Below are positions 37,835 to 46,234 of a DNA stretch of 58,794 nt, piece after piece. The notes beneath the pieces were generated by a model. The model was not told the DNA's origin and made no database searches. It was given only the letters and a program-made list of their open reading frames with translations. Both the position numbers and the translations under genes were made by a program. Origin of the DNA: an uncultured Prevotellaceae bacterium (GTDB lineage Bacteria; Bacteroidota; Bacteroidia; Bacteroidales; Bacteroidaceae); the NCBI GenBank assembly GCA_946407895.1, contig CAMJQA010000015.1:1-58794 (forward strand), read 5' to 3'. Positions within the stretch are counted from its first letter, which is position 1; the number at the start of each line of letters is the position of its first letter.

Positions 37835-37916
37835 GGTACGTACTAGTCTGAGCATTGGTACGTACCAATTTGGAAGTTGGTACGTACCAATTCTGAATTT
37901 GGTACGTACCAATTAT
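37835..37916. repeat. Array A: four palindromic units at exact 22-bp spacing
   Basis: GGTACGTACC cores begin at 37835, 37857, 37879 and 37901, exactly 22 bp apart. Copies 2-4 share GGTACGTACCAATT and are preceded by TT, so each contains the 14-bp palindrome TTGGTACGTACCAA (16 bp in copy 2). Copy 1 is degenerate (GGTACGTACTAGTC). The remaining 6-8 bp of each unit vary. The array starts 58 nt after the rpiB stop. The 22-bp period is not a multiple of three, so it is not coding, and it equals about two DNA helical turns. Confidence 0.9.
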
Positions 37917-38074
37917 ATGACCGGTTCTTAGGAGTTTCCACGTTTGTAAAGTATTTTTCATCAGTTCCTCCGGGCAGAATCCCCTTCTGCACGCACCGGC
38001 CCGGCGGCCTGCGCCTGCCTGAGGTCGCAGAGCGGGGCATCGGCCAGGCTCCCGGAGCTTGGCAAATGACAAAG
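37917..38074. other. Gene-free spacer between the two repeat arrays
   Basis: This GC-rich 158-nt stretch separates array A from array B. I find no convincing gene, RNA or strong hairpin in it. Open frames on the minus strand that run through it and the repeats continue antisense into rpiB and look fortuitous. Confidence 0.5.
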
Positions 38075-38162
38075 TCATGCGTTTGAATACGGCAACTCAT
38101 GCGCGTGAACAGGCGGATTCATGCGGGTGAATCGGGCATGTCATGCGGATGTCTGCGGCAAA
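38075..38162. repeat. Array B: four units at exact 22-bp spacing
   Basis: TCATGCG begins at 38075, 38097, 38119 and 38141. Copies 1-3 continue with nnTGAA, and GGC recurs at the same offset in copies 1, 3 and 4; the rest varies. The units abut with no extra bases. The last unit ends 17 nt from the 3' end of tRNA-Thr. The core is unrelated to that of array A, but the period is the same 22 bp. Confidence 0.85.
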
Positions 38163-38179
38163 ATATGGGAGGGGGAAAG

Positions 38180-38251
<72 letters not shown>

Positions 38252-38271
38252 AAATGTCTTGAAAAGCGCTG

Positions 38272-38303
38272 CAAAGGTAAGCCATTTCTGCCACATATAC
38301 AAA
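38272..38303 (-). promoter_or_regulatory. Promoter of tRNA-Thr
   Basis: On the minus strand TTTG (38300-38303), a 20-nt spacer and TACCTTTG (38272-38279) give an exact Bacteroidota promoter, about 20 nt before the tRNA 5' end. Confidence 0.75.
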
Positions 38304-38374
38304 CTACGGCACGTAAAAATCACTTTGAGTGCAGAAAAAACTTCCCATTACATTATTATATTATATAAATGTTG

Positions 38375-38382
38375 TAACTTTG
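38375..38382 (+). promoter_or_regulatory. -7 box of the M16 peptidase promoter
   Basis: TAACTTTG matches TAnnTTTG, 47 nt before the ATG at 38430. The upstream region is AT-rich but lacks a clear TTTG. Confidence 0.5.
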
Positions 38383-38429
38383 CGCCAGCATTTGATTAAA
38401 TTATCACAGAAACAAAAAAGCATTGCACG

Positions 38430-41330
38430 ATGAAACACATCCTACTTGCCATAATGGCATCGCTGCTGCTAATGGCCTGCAACAATGCAGGGCAGCGCTA
38501 CGAGAGCGTGAAGGGCGACCCCCTGGAGGCCCGCATATACACGCTGCAGAACGGGTTGAAGGTCTATCTGACCGTAAACAAGGCCGAGCCACGAATCCAG
38601 ACGTACATTGCCGTGCGCACCGGGAGCCGCAACGACCCGGCCGAAAGCACCGGACTGGCTCACTACCTGGAGCACCTGATGTTCAAGGGAACCACCTCGT
38701 TCGGCACGCTCGACTATGAACGCGAGCGCCCCCTGCTGGACAGCATAGAGGCGCTGTACGCCTACTACGGCACCCTCACCGACCCCGACCAGCGCCGGCT
38801 GACGTATCACCGCATCGACTCCTTCAGCTACGAAGCCAGCCAGTTCGCCATAGCAAACGAATATGACAAGCTGATGGCCGGAATAGGCTCAAGGGGCTCG
38901 AATGCCTATACCAGCAACGACGTCACCTGCTACCAGGAGGACATTCCGAGCAACGAGGTGGAGCAGTGGGCGCGCATTCAGGCCGACCGGTTCCAGGACA
39001 TGGTCATCCGGGGCTTCCACACCGAGCTCGAGGCCGTATACGAGGAGTACAACATCTCGCTGACACGCGATTTCGACAAGATTTTCAAGACGCTCAACCA
39101 GGTGCTCTTCCCCAGCCATCCCTACGGCACGCAAACCACCATCGGTACGCAGGAGCACCTGAAGAATCCCTCGCTGCAGAACGTATGGAACTACTACCAT
39201 CAGTGGTACGTGCCCAACAACGTAGCTATCTGCATGTCAGGCGACCTGGATCCGGACCATACCATCGCCGTCATCGAGAAATACTTCGGCGGCTGGCAGA
39301 AAAGCGACTCGCTGCCCCAGCTGAGCTTCCCCGAGCAACCGGTACTGACCCAGCCGGTGGAAAAAGACGTCTATGGGCCTGAGAGCGACTGCGTAGTACT
39401 GGCCTGGCGCTTCCCGGGGCAGAAGGATAAGTCATACGACCTGATGCAGGTTGTAGGCAAAGTGCTGAGCAACGACCGCGCCGGCCTCTTCGACGTCAAC
39501 CTGAACCAGCAGCAGAAAGTACTCGAGAGCGCAGTCTTCTGCGAAGGCATGACGGACTACAGCGAGATGCTCGCACTGGCCTACCCCAAGGAGGGACAGA
39601 CCCTGCAGGAGGCACGGCAACTGATGACCGACCAGATTGCCAAGCTCAAGGCCGGAGAGTGGGACGAATCACTGCTGAAGGCCATCATCAACAACATCCG
39701 GCACGACCAGTTGCGCCAGCAGCTCTACAACAGCCGCCGTGCGAGCATGTTTGTAGAGGCATTCGTGGCCGGCATAGAATGGAAGGACAAGGTGGAGGAG
39801 CTTGACCGGCTGAGCCGCATCACCAAGGAGGATGTAGTGAACTTCGCCAACCAGTATCTGACCGACGGATATGCCTGCATCTACAAGCATCAGGGCGTCG
39901 ACACCGAGGCAAAGAAGATAGACAAGCCGCAGATTTCACCCATCGAGACCAACCGCGACAAGACGAGCCCATTCGTGACGGACGTGCTCGCCATGCCCAC
40001 CGAGGACATTCAGCCGCGCTTTGTAGACTTCCAGACGGACATGAAAGTCACCGCCATGGATAACGGCAACCAGCTCCTTTCAAAGCAGGAACCGCAGGGA
40101 CAGCTCTTCAACCTCAACCTCACTTTCCTGCGCGGCTCGAAGGCCGACAACCTCCTACAGACCGCCGTGGACTACCTCTCCTACCTCGGTACCAAGGACA
40201 TGACGGCCGATGAGTACCAGAGGAAGATGTACGAGCTGGCCTGCAACGTCTCGACCCGCGTCAATGAAGACCGCACCAGCTTCATCCTGACCGGACTGAC
40301 CGAAAACATGGAAGCAGCCCTCCGCCTCTTTGCCGAACATCTCTATACCGCCCAGCCGGACACTACCGTCTATCAGAACGTAGTCATGGACGAGCTGAAG
40401 GCACGCCAGATGAACAAGCTCGACCAGCGAACCTGTTTCCAGCGCCTGCAGGCCTACGCAACATACGGCTCCCTCAACGCTCAGACGAATATTCCCTCAG
40501 CCCAGCAACTTGCCGAGACAGAGCCGGGCGAACTGCTCAAACACTTGCGCGAGCTGCCGGGCATACAGGGTCGCATCATATACTACGGGCCCATGAAAGA
40601 ACAGGACGTACTCGCCCTCGTGCCACAAGTAATGCAGCTCAGCGAGAAACCGCAGAAGCCCGCCCCGGACAATTTCTACCGCAAGCAGACCGTAGCCGAG
40701 CCCGAGGTACTCATAGCACCCTACGACGCAAAAAACATATACATGGAAGGCTACAGCGACAACGGCGAGGCATACGACCTCAACCTCGAGCCCCAGGTAG
40801 AACTCTTCAATGAATATTTCGGCGGCGGCATGAACACCATTGTCTTCCAGGAACTGCGCGAGGCACGCGGACTGGCATACAGTGCCAGCGCACGTTATGC
40901 CACCGCCAGCCGCTTGGGCGACACAAACAGCTTCTACACCTATATCATCACCCAGACCGACAAGATGAACGACTGCCTCAGCGTATTCGACCAGATCGTA
41001 GAGGATATGCCCCAGAGCGAGAAGGCCTTTGCCATCGCACGCGAGAGTATCCTAAAGCGACTGGCCACGGAACGCACTCAGCGCGAGGATATCCTCTATT
41101 ATTACGCCGCGTGCCAGGACCTCGGTCTCGACCACGACCCCAACCGCGATATTTACGAGCGCGTAAGCCAGATGACGTTGCAGGATCTCTCCAGTTTCCA
41201 CCAACAGCACGTCAAGGGCCGCACGTATCGCTATCTCATCCTCGGCAACGAAGCTGACCTCGACATGACGCGCCTTTCCAAGATGGGTACCGTCAGGCAC
41301 CTTACCCTGCAGGATATCTTCGGCTATTAA
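38430..41330 (+). CDS. M16 (pitrilysin/insulinase-like) zinc metallopeptidase, lipoprotein
   Basis: The 966-residue protein has a lipoprotein signal ending LLLMAC (Cys17). The inverted zinc motif HYLEH is at 78-82 in GLAHYLEHLMFKG; the third zinc ligand probably lies in ELEAVYEEYN (about 199-208), with a family-specific insert between. The second half has the inactive-homologue layout, with VFQELREARGLAYSASARY (about 810-828), the substrate-binding Arg/Tyr region of M16. It should be anchored in the envelope and degrade peptides taken up from outside. The DUF418 gene follows 15 nt later. Confidence 0.92.
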   Translation: MKHILLAIMASLLLMACNNAGQRYESVKGDPLEARIYTLQNGLKVYLTVNKAEPRIQTYIAVRTGSRNDPAESTGLAHYLEHLMFKGTTSFGTLDYERERPLLDSIEALYAYYGTLTDPDQRRLTYHRIDSFSYEASQFAIANEYDKLMAGIGSRGSNAYTSNDVTCYQEDIPSNEVEQWARIQADRFQDMVIRGFHTELEAVYEEYNISLTRDFDKIFKTLNQVLFPSHPYGTQTTIGTQEHLKNPSLQNVWNYYHQWYVPNNVAICMSGDLDPDHTIAVIEKYFGGWQKSDSLPQLSFPEQPVLTQPVEKDVYGPESDCVVLAWRFPGQKDKSYDLMQVVGKVLSNDRAGLFDVNLNQQQKVLESAVFCEGMTDYSEMLALAYPKEGQTLQEARQLMTDQIAKLKAGEWDESLLKAIINNIRHDQLRQQLYNSRRASMFVEAFVAGIEWKDKVEELDRLSRITKEDVVNFANQYLTDGYACIYKHQGVDTEAKKIDKPQISPIETNRDKTSPFVTDVLAMPTEDIQPRFVDFQTDMKVTAMDNGNQLLSKQEPQGQLFNLNLTFLRGSKADNLLQTAVDYLSYLGTKDMTADEYQRKMYELACNVSTRVNEDRTSFILTGLTENMEAALRLFAEHLYTAQPDTTVYQNVVMDELKARQMNKLDQRTCFQRLQAYATYGSLNAQTNIPSAQQLAETEPGELLKHLRELPGIQGRIIYYGPMKEQDVLALVPQVMQLSEKPQKPAPDNFYRKQTVAEPEVLIAPYDAKNIYMEGYSDNGEAYDLNLEPQVELFNEYFGGGMNTIVFQELREARGLAYSASARYATASRLGDTNSFYTYIITQTDKMNDCLSVFDQIVEDMPQSEKAFAIARESILKRLATERTQREDILYYYAACQDLGLDHDPNRDIYERVSQMTLQDLSSFHQQHVKGRTYRYLILGNEADLDMTRLSKMGTVRHLTLQDIFGY

Positions 41331-41345
41331 GTCCAAGTCTATTTG

Positions 41346-42638
41346 ATGACAAAATCAGATAATACCGGCCCCACAGGCGTCAAGGAAAGATTTGTTTTCC
41401 TTGACGCCCTTCGTGGTTTTGCCCTACTGGGCATTGCATTGGCAAATTTCCCCGAATTCGGTCTGTGGACCTTTCTCACAGCCGATTCTCAGGCTGCAAT
41501 GCCTACTGCAACCGCCGACCGGCTGGTTCGCTTCCTGCAGTATGCCCTCGTCGATGGCAAGTTTTACACAATATTCTCTCTCCTTTTCGGTGTGGGCTTC
41601 TCCCTTTTCCTTTCCCGCCATTCCTCAAGCCGTTTTTTGCTTCGCATGTTCATTTTGCTCGGCATAGGACTGCTTCACCTCCTCTTCCTCTGGAATGGCG
41701 ACATACTCTCCCTCTATGCAGCAGGTGGAATCCTCCTCGTATGCTTCATACGCATACCAGAACGTCGCCTCATTCAGATAGCCCTGCTGCTCATCCTCCT
41801 TCCAGTGGCCCTCGACTTCGCTGCTACCCTCTTTTCCTTCGATATGGCCGCCCCGTTCTATCAGAAATGGTGGGCAGTGGCAGCGGCCAAGGGAATTGAC
41901 GAAGGGAACTTCGCCACATGGCTGCGCGATGCCCACAGCTACCCGCAGATGTACAAATTCCTCCAGCAAGGAGCCTGGGAACGACTTTGGGAGTTCGCAG
42001 AGGGACACCGACTGCCCAAAGTGCTCGGTCTGTTCATCCTGGGATACGTCATAGGTCGCCGCCGCCTTTATGCCCGCCTGGCATCCCTTCCGCTGGGCCG
42101 TTGGCTGCATCGTATCGCCATTCCGTCACTGTTTCTCTCACTCCTCTATGCCTATAGTGCTACACAAAATCAGCCGTGGGGTCAGACCGCCCATGCTTTG
42201 CTCTATGCCTTCAGCGTCATTCCCCTTGCCCTTTGCTACATCATGGCTTTCGCCCTACTCTACGTACACTCTCAGGCCATTGAAGCCTCCCAAAGTTCCC
42301 TGGCAGAAGCGGCACAAACCATTTCGGATAAAAGTTCTCAAACTTCGTCCCCGAAAGAAGATTCTTATGCTCTGCTTTTCCGCCTCCTGGCAGCCCCTGG
42401 CCGTATGGCTCTCACAAACTACATCGGCCAAACACTTATTGGCATCCTCCTCTTTTACGGCATAGGTTTTGGCCTCGGCACCTCGTTCGGTCTCATCACC
42501 ATAGAGTTTACCGCCCTCTTCGTCTTCCTCCTCCAGGTTCTCCTAAGCAGCTTTTGGCTCCGCTACTTCCGTTTCGGTCCCCTTGAATGGATTTGGCGCG
42601 TCCTCACATACGGCAAAGTTTTCCCCATCCGACGTTAG
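41346..42638 (+). CDS. DUF418 family membrane protein
   Basis: The 430-residue protein has about ten membrane helices. RFVFLDALRGFALLGIALAN near the start and GRMALTNYIGQT plus the terminal GPLEWIWRVLTYGK are DUF418 hallmarks. Function is unknown; the LDxLRG-type start resembles acyltransferase and heparan N-acetyltransferase membrane families. A polar loop (about 318-340) interrupts the helices. ATG 41346 was chosen over an adjacent TTG at 41343. It is probably in an operon with the M16 gene. Confidence 0.88.
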   Translation: MTKSDNTGPTGVKERFVFLDALRGFALLGIALANFPEFGLWTFLTADSQAAMPTATADRLVRFLQYALVDGKFYTIFSLLFGVGFSLFLSRHSSSRFLLRMFILLGIGLLHLLFLWNGDILSLYAAGGILLVCFIRIPERRLIQIALLLILLPVALDFAATLFSFDMAAPFYQKWWAVAAAKGIDEGNFATWLRDAHSYPQMYKFLQQGAWERLWEFAEGHRLPKVLGLFILGYVIGRRRLYARLASLPLGRWLHRIAIPSLFLSLLYAYSATQNQPWGQTAHALLYAFSVIPLALCYIMAFALLYVHSQAIEASQSSLAEAAQTISDKSSQTSSPKEDSYALLFRLLAAPGRMALTNYIGQTLIGILLFYGIGFGLGTSFGLITIEFTALFVFLLQVLLSSFWLRYFRFGPLEWIWRVLTYGKVFPIRR

Positions 42639-42670
42639 AGGAGAAAGCACTCTCCAATCTTGAATTGAGC

Positions 42671-42709
42671 ACAAAACAACAAAGCGCGCCTCCCATGAGG
42701 GAAACGCGC
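42671..42709 (-). terminator. Terminator of the thrS-infC-rpmI-rplT operon
   Basis: On the minus strand GCGCG-TTT-CCC-TCAT-GGG-AGG-CGCGC forms a stem with one internal loop (42684-42709), followed by TTTGTTGTTTTGT. It lies about 60 nt after rplT and also faces the end of the DUF418 gene. Confidence 0.6.
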
Positions 42710-42767
42710 CTGTTCTGCAAATCAAGGATGGACCTTGTAGTTATACTTCGCCTAATCCACTTTGCAA

Positions 42768-43112
42768 TTACTTCACCTTGGCAACGATAGCCTTGAAGGC
42801 TTCGGGGTGGTTCATGGCGAGGTCAGCAAGCACCTTGCGGTTGATTTCAATACCAGCCTTGTGCAGGAGACCCATCAACTGAGAGTAGCTGAGACCTTCC
42901 AAGCGAGCAGCTGCGTTGATACGCTGAATCCACAATGCACGGAAGTTGCGCTTCTTGTTGCGGCGGTCGCGGAAAGCATAGGTCAAACCCTTCTCCCAAG
43001 TATTCTTGGCAACGGTCCACACGTTCTTACGGGCACCAAAGTAACCTCTGGTAAGGCCCAGAATCTTTTTTCTCTTAGCTCTTGAAGCTACATGATTTAC
43101 TGATCTTGGCAT
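42768..43112 (-). CDS. rplT: 50S ribosomal protein L20
   Basis: The 114-residue very basic protein is full-length L20: [18 protein letters not shown] at the start, [30 protein letters not shown] and the C-terminal [13 protein letters not shown]. It binds 23S rRNA early in 50S assembly. It follows rpmI by 103 nt at the end of the thrS-infC-rpmI-rplT cluster. I see no L20-binding leader structure that I could defend. Confidence 0.97.
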   Translation of the reverse strand: MPRSVNHVASRAKRKKILGLTRGYFGARKNVWTVAKNTWEKGLTYAFRDRRNKKRNFRALWIQRINAAARLEGLSYSQLMGLLHKAGIEINRKVLADLAMNHPEAFKAIVAKVK

Positions 43113-43215
43113 AATTTTTTTCTGTTTTGAATGTTAGCGCCGTCTCTTCAGACGAACTTGGAGCTAAACATCCGGTTAATAACTGAAGTTAAAACTCTTT
43201 TCCTGATTTAGGGAA

Positions 43216-43413
43216 TTAACGATGACAGAGGAGGTCGCGAACCTGCTTCATGTTGGCAGAAACCACAATGGCGCTGTGATCCAGATTCCTCTTCTGTTTC
43301 TTTGTCTTCTTTGTCAGGATGTGGCTGTGGTAGGCGTGATGACGCTTTACCTTACCTGTTCCGGTCAGAACGAATCTCTTCTTCGCACCGGAGTTAGTCT
43401 TTACTTTTGGCAT
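43216..43413 (-). CDS. rpmI: 50S ribosomal protein L35
   Basis: The 65-residue basic protein matches L35: [20 protein letters not shown], then [20 protein letters not shown] and a C-terminal MKQVRDLL. It lies between infC and rplT, the conserved bacterial order. Confidence 0.97.
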   Translation of the reverse strand: MPKVKTNSGAKKRFVLTGTGKVKRHHAYHSHILTKKTKKQKRNLDHSAIVVSANMKQVRDLLCHR

Positions 43414-43499
43414 AATTGTTTTTTTTGAATTTAATTATTAATTGTTATTATATGATGTGGCAACGCATATACCAGGGCGTTACGCACAATCTTCATTTT

Positions 43500-44162
43500 C
43501 TAATCGTCAAAGTCTTCACCTTCCAACTTGGGTCCGGTATATTCCTTTCTGGCTTTCTGCTGTGGGGCTTTCTTCTCTTGTGGTTGAACAGCAACGACTT
43601 CATCAGCTGTGCTCTCAAGTATCCTTTTTGCGTTGGGGTTCTGCTTCTTGGGGGCAATGAACATTATCATACGTTTTCCCTCAAGTTGTGGCATCTGCTC
43701 AACTTTGCCATAATCCTCTAGGTCGGCTGCAAAACGTAGCAAAAGTACTTCACCCTGTTCTTTAAAAAGGATACTGCGTCCCTTGAAGAAAACATAGGCC
43801 TTAACCTTATCACCATCAGTTAAGAAACCGCGGGCGTGTTTAAGTTTGAAGTTGTAGTCGTGATCATCAGTTTGCGGTCCAAAGCGGATTTCCTTGACAT
43901 CCACCTTCACCTGCTTGGCCTTCATCTCCTTTTGGTGCTTCTTCTGCTGATAGAGGAATTTGCTGTAGTCGATGAGCCTGCATACTGGCGGTTCAGCATT
44001 CGGCGAAATTTCCACAAGGTCTACACCGCGTTGTTCAGCCATTTGTAAGGCTTTAAAGGTGGGGAGTACCGTTGACTCTATACCGTCTCCGACAATACGA
44101 ACCTCGCGAACACGAATCTGCTCGTTGACGCGATACTGAAGCTTTGCGTTGTCTTTCTTCAT
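43500..44162 (-). CDS. infC: Translation initiation factor IF-3
   Basis: The 220-residue protein has both IF-3 domains: [20 protein letters not shown] at the N-terminus, the linker helix and the C-terminal domain with [20 protein letters not shown] and [13 protein letters not shown]-3 keeps the subunits apart and checks the start codon. The start is ATG rather than the rare AUU used by E. coli infC. A C-terminal extension of about 40 residues, rich in Gln/Lys/Pro and ending EGEDFDD, goes beyond the usual IF-3 length. Confidence 0.96.
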   Translation of the reverse strand: MKKDNAKLQYRVNEQIRVREVRIVGDGIESTVLPTFKALQMAEQRGVDLVEISPNAEPPVCRLIDYSKFLYQQKKHQKEMKAKQVKVDVKEIRFGPQTDDHDYNFKLKHARGFLTDGDKVKAYVFFKGRSILFKEQGEVLLLRFAADLEDYGKVEQMPQLEGKRMIMFIAPKKQNPNAKRILESTADEVVAVQPQEKKAPQQKARKEYTGPKLEGEDFDD

Positions 44163-44188
44163 TAATTATTTTAAAATCGGGTGCAAAT

Positions 44189-46132
44189 TTAATACTTTTC
44201 TGTCATATTTCGCACCTCTTCGTGAATTTTATTTGCAAAATCCTCGAATTTCAGAACACCTTGCTCTCCACCACCTTGTCTGCGGAAGCTTACGGTGCCG
44301 TCTGTTTGCTCTTTTTCACCAACAATGAGCATATAAGGGATGCGTTTCAGTTCGTTGTCACGAATCTTTCTACCGATTTTCTCATTGCGCTCATCGATAA
44401 CGGCTCGCACGCCATTCTCGTCATAATAGCGGAGCAGTTTCTTTGCGTATTCGTTATACTTTTCACTAACTGGCAGAATAGCAACCTGATCGGGGCAGAG
44501 CCAAAGGGGGAAGTGGCCGGCGGTATGTTCGATGAGTACAGCCACGAAGCGTTCCATGCTGCCGAAGGGCGCACGGTGAATCATGACGGGACGGTGCTTT
44601 TGGTTGTCTTCGCCAACATATTCGAGCTGGAAGCGCTCGGGCAGGTTATAGTCGACCTGTATAGTACCGAGTTGCCAACGGCGACCTAAGGCATCCTTTA
44701 CCATGAAGTCCAGTTTGGGGCCGTAGAAGGCAGCTTCGCCCAGTTCGGTAGTGGTCTTCAGACCCTTCTCCTCACATGCTTCGATTATAGCACGTTCGGC
44801 CTGCTCCCATACTTCGTCCGAACCTATGTACTTCTCCTTGTCGTTAGGGTCACGCAAACTAATCTGGGCTTCAAAGTTATCGAACTTCAGTGCGCCGAAG
44901 ATAATCTGGATGATTTCCATCACGCGAATAAACTCATCTTTCACTTGATCGGGACGGCAGAATATATGGGCATCATCCTGCGTAAAACTGCGTACACGGG
45001 TAAGTCCGTGCAGTTCACCACTCTGCTCATAGCGGTACACGGTGCCGAATTCTGCACAACGGAATGGCAAGTCCTTATAGCTACGGGGCTTCCATGCATA
45101 TATCTGACAGTGGTGAGGGCAGTTCATGGGCTTCAGCAGGTACTCTTCACCCTCTTCGGGAGTGTGAATTGGCTGGAAGCTGTCCTTGCCATAATGATCC
45201 CAGTGACCACTCGTTACATAGAGGTTCTTGCCACCGATGTGGGGAGTCATTACTTGCTCATAGCCATATCGCTTTTGAATCTTTTTGAGGAAGTCTTCCA
45301 GCCGCAGTCGCAGAGCAGTTCCCTTCGGCAGCCACATGGGAAGTCCTTTGCCCACCATATCGCTGAACATGAAAAGTTCCATGTCCTTACCGATACGGCG
45401 ATGGTCGCGCTTCTTGGCTTCCTCCAGGAGTACCAGGTATTCATCGAGCATTTTCTTCTTTGGGAAGGTAATGCCGTAGAGGCGGGTCATTTGGGGGCGC
45501 TTCTCATCGCCACGCCAGTAGGCAGCGCTGACACTGAGCACTTTGGCGGCCTTAATAGGAGCAGTGCTCATCAAGTGAGGACCACGGCACAGATCAGTAA
45601 ATGCACCCTGGGTATAGGTGGTGATGTGTCCGTCTTCAAGGTCAGCAATCAACTCCTTCTTGTAGGTCTGCCCCTTCTCGCCAAAGAATTTCAGGGCACC
45701 GTCCTTGCTGATGTCCTTTCGTACGAGCGTTTCCTTACGCTGCACCAGTTCCATCATTTTCTTCTCAATCGCGTCAAAGTCTCCTTCGCGGATTACTGTG
45801 CCTTCGGGAGGCATGACATCATAGTAGAAACCGTTCTCGATGGCAGGGCCAATGCCGAACTGTATGCCAGGATAGAGTTCTTGGAGTGCCTCGGCCATAA
45901 GGTGGGCACTGGTGTGCCAAAAGGCATGTTTGCCTTCAGCATCATCCCACTTATAAAGCACGACTGAAGCATCGGCAGTAATAGGGCGGTTTAATTCCAT
46001 TGTTTCACCATTCACTCCACATGCCAGCACATCCTGTGCAAGACGTTGTGAAATGCTTTCGGCTATCTGCAAACCGGTAACTCCTGATTCATACTCACGT
46101 ATGGAGCCATCGGGAAAAGTAATTTTAATCAT
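44189..46132 (-). CDS. thrS: Threonyl-tRNA synthetase
   Basis: The 647-residue enzyme has the TGS domain (1-60, [13 protein letters not shown]), the editing domain with [11 protein letters not shown] and the metal residues around CRGPHL, the class II catalytic core with [24 protein letters not shown] and the zinc ligands, and an anticodon-binding domain ending near residue 640. It charges tRNA-Thr; one such tRNA (GGT) is encoded 6 kb away in this window. infC follows 26 nt downstream. Confidence 0.97.
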   Translation of the reverse strand: MIKITFPDGSIREYESGVTGLQIAESISQRLAQDVLACGVNGETMELNRPITADASVVLYKWDDAEGKHAFWHTSAHLMAEALQELYPGIQFGIGPAIENGFYYDVMPPEGTVIREGDFDAIEKKMMELVQRKETLVRKDISKDGALKFFGEKGQTYKKELIADLEDGHITTYTQGAFTDLCRGPHLMSTAPIKAAKVLSVSAAYWRGDEKRPQMTRLYGITFPKKKMLDEYLVLLEEAKKRDHRRIGKDMELFMFSDMVGKGLPMWLPKGTALRLRLEDFLKKIQKRYGYEQVMTPHIGGKNLYVTSGHWDHYGKDSFQPIHTPEEGEEYLLKPMNCPHHCQIYAWKPRSYKDLPFRCAEFGTVYRYEQSGELHGLTRVRSFTQDDAHIFCRPDQVKDEFIRVMEIIQIIFGALKFDNFEAQISLRDPNDKEKYIGSDEVWEQAERAIIEACEEKGLKTTTELGEAAFYGPKLDFMVKDALGRRWQLGTIQVDYNLPERFQLEYVGEDNQKHRPVMIHRAPFGSMERFVAVLIEHTAGHFPLWLCPDQVAILPVSEKYNEYAKKLLRYYDENGVRAVIDERNEKIGRKIRDNELKRIPYMLIVGEKEQTDGTVSFRRQGGGEQGVLKFEDFANKIHEEVRNMTEKY

Positions 46133-46173
46133 ATATTTGTTTGTTTTTATTTACTTGTTTGATTTTTGGCATG

Positions 46174-46181
46174 CAAAATTA
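46174..46181 (-). promoter_or_regulatory. -7 box of the thrS operon promoter
   Basis: TAATTTTG on the minus strand, 41 nt before the thrS ATG. No matching -33 box. It lies in the 102-nt gap after the TPR gene and suggests thrS has its own start of transcription. Confidence 0.5.
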
Positions 46182-46234
46182 CAAAAAAAGTTCCTATTGC
46201 ATTCATTTTTATTCATAGAAATTCTCTATTTCCC

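Noticed and set aside
37455..38100. Minus-strand frames of 207 and 85 codons through the repeat arrays
   Set aside because: They run antisense into rpiB and read the 22-bp repeats in shifting frames, so the repeats are not protein repeats.
37835..38162. CRISPR array
   Set aside because: Conserved cores are only 7-16 bp, total unit 22 bp, no unique 30-bp spacers and no cas genes.
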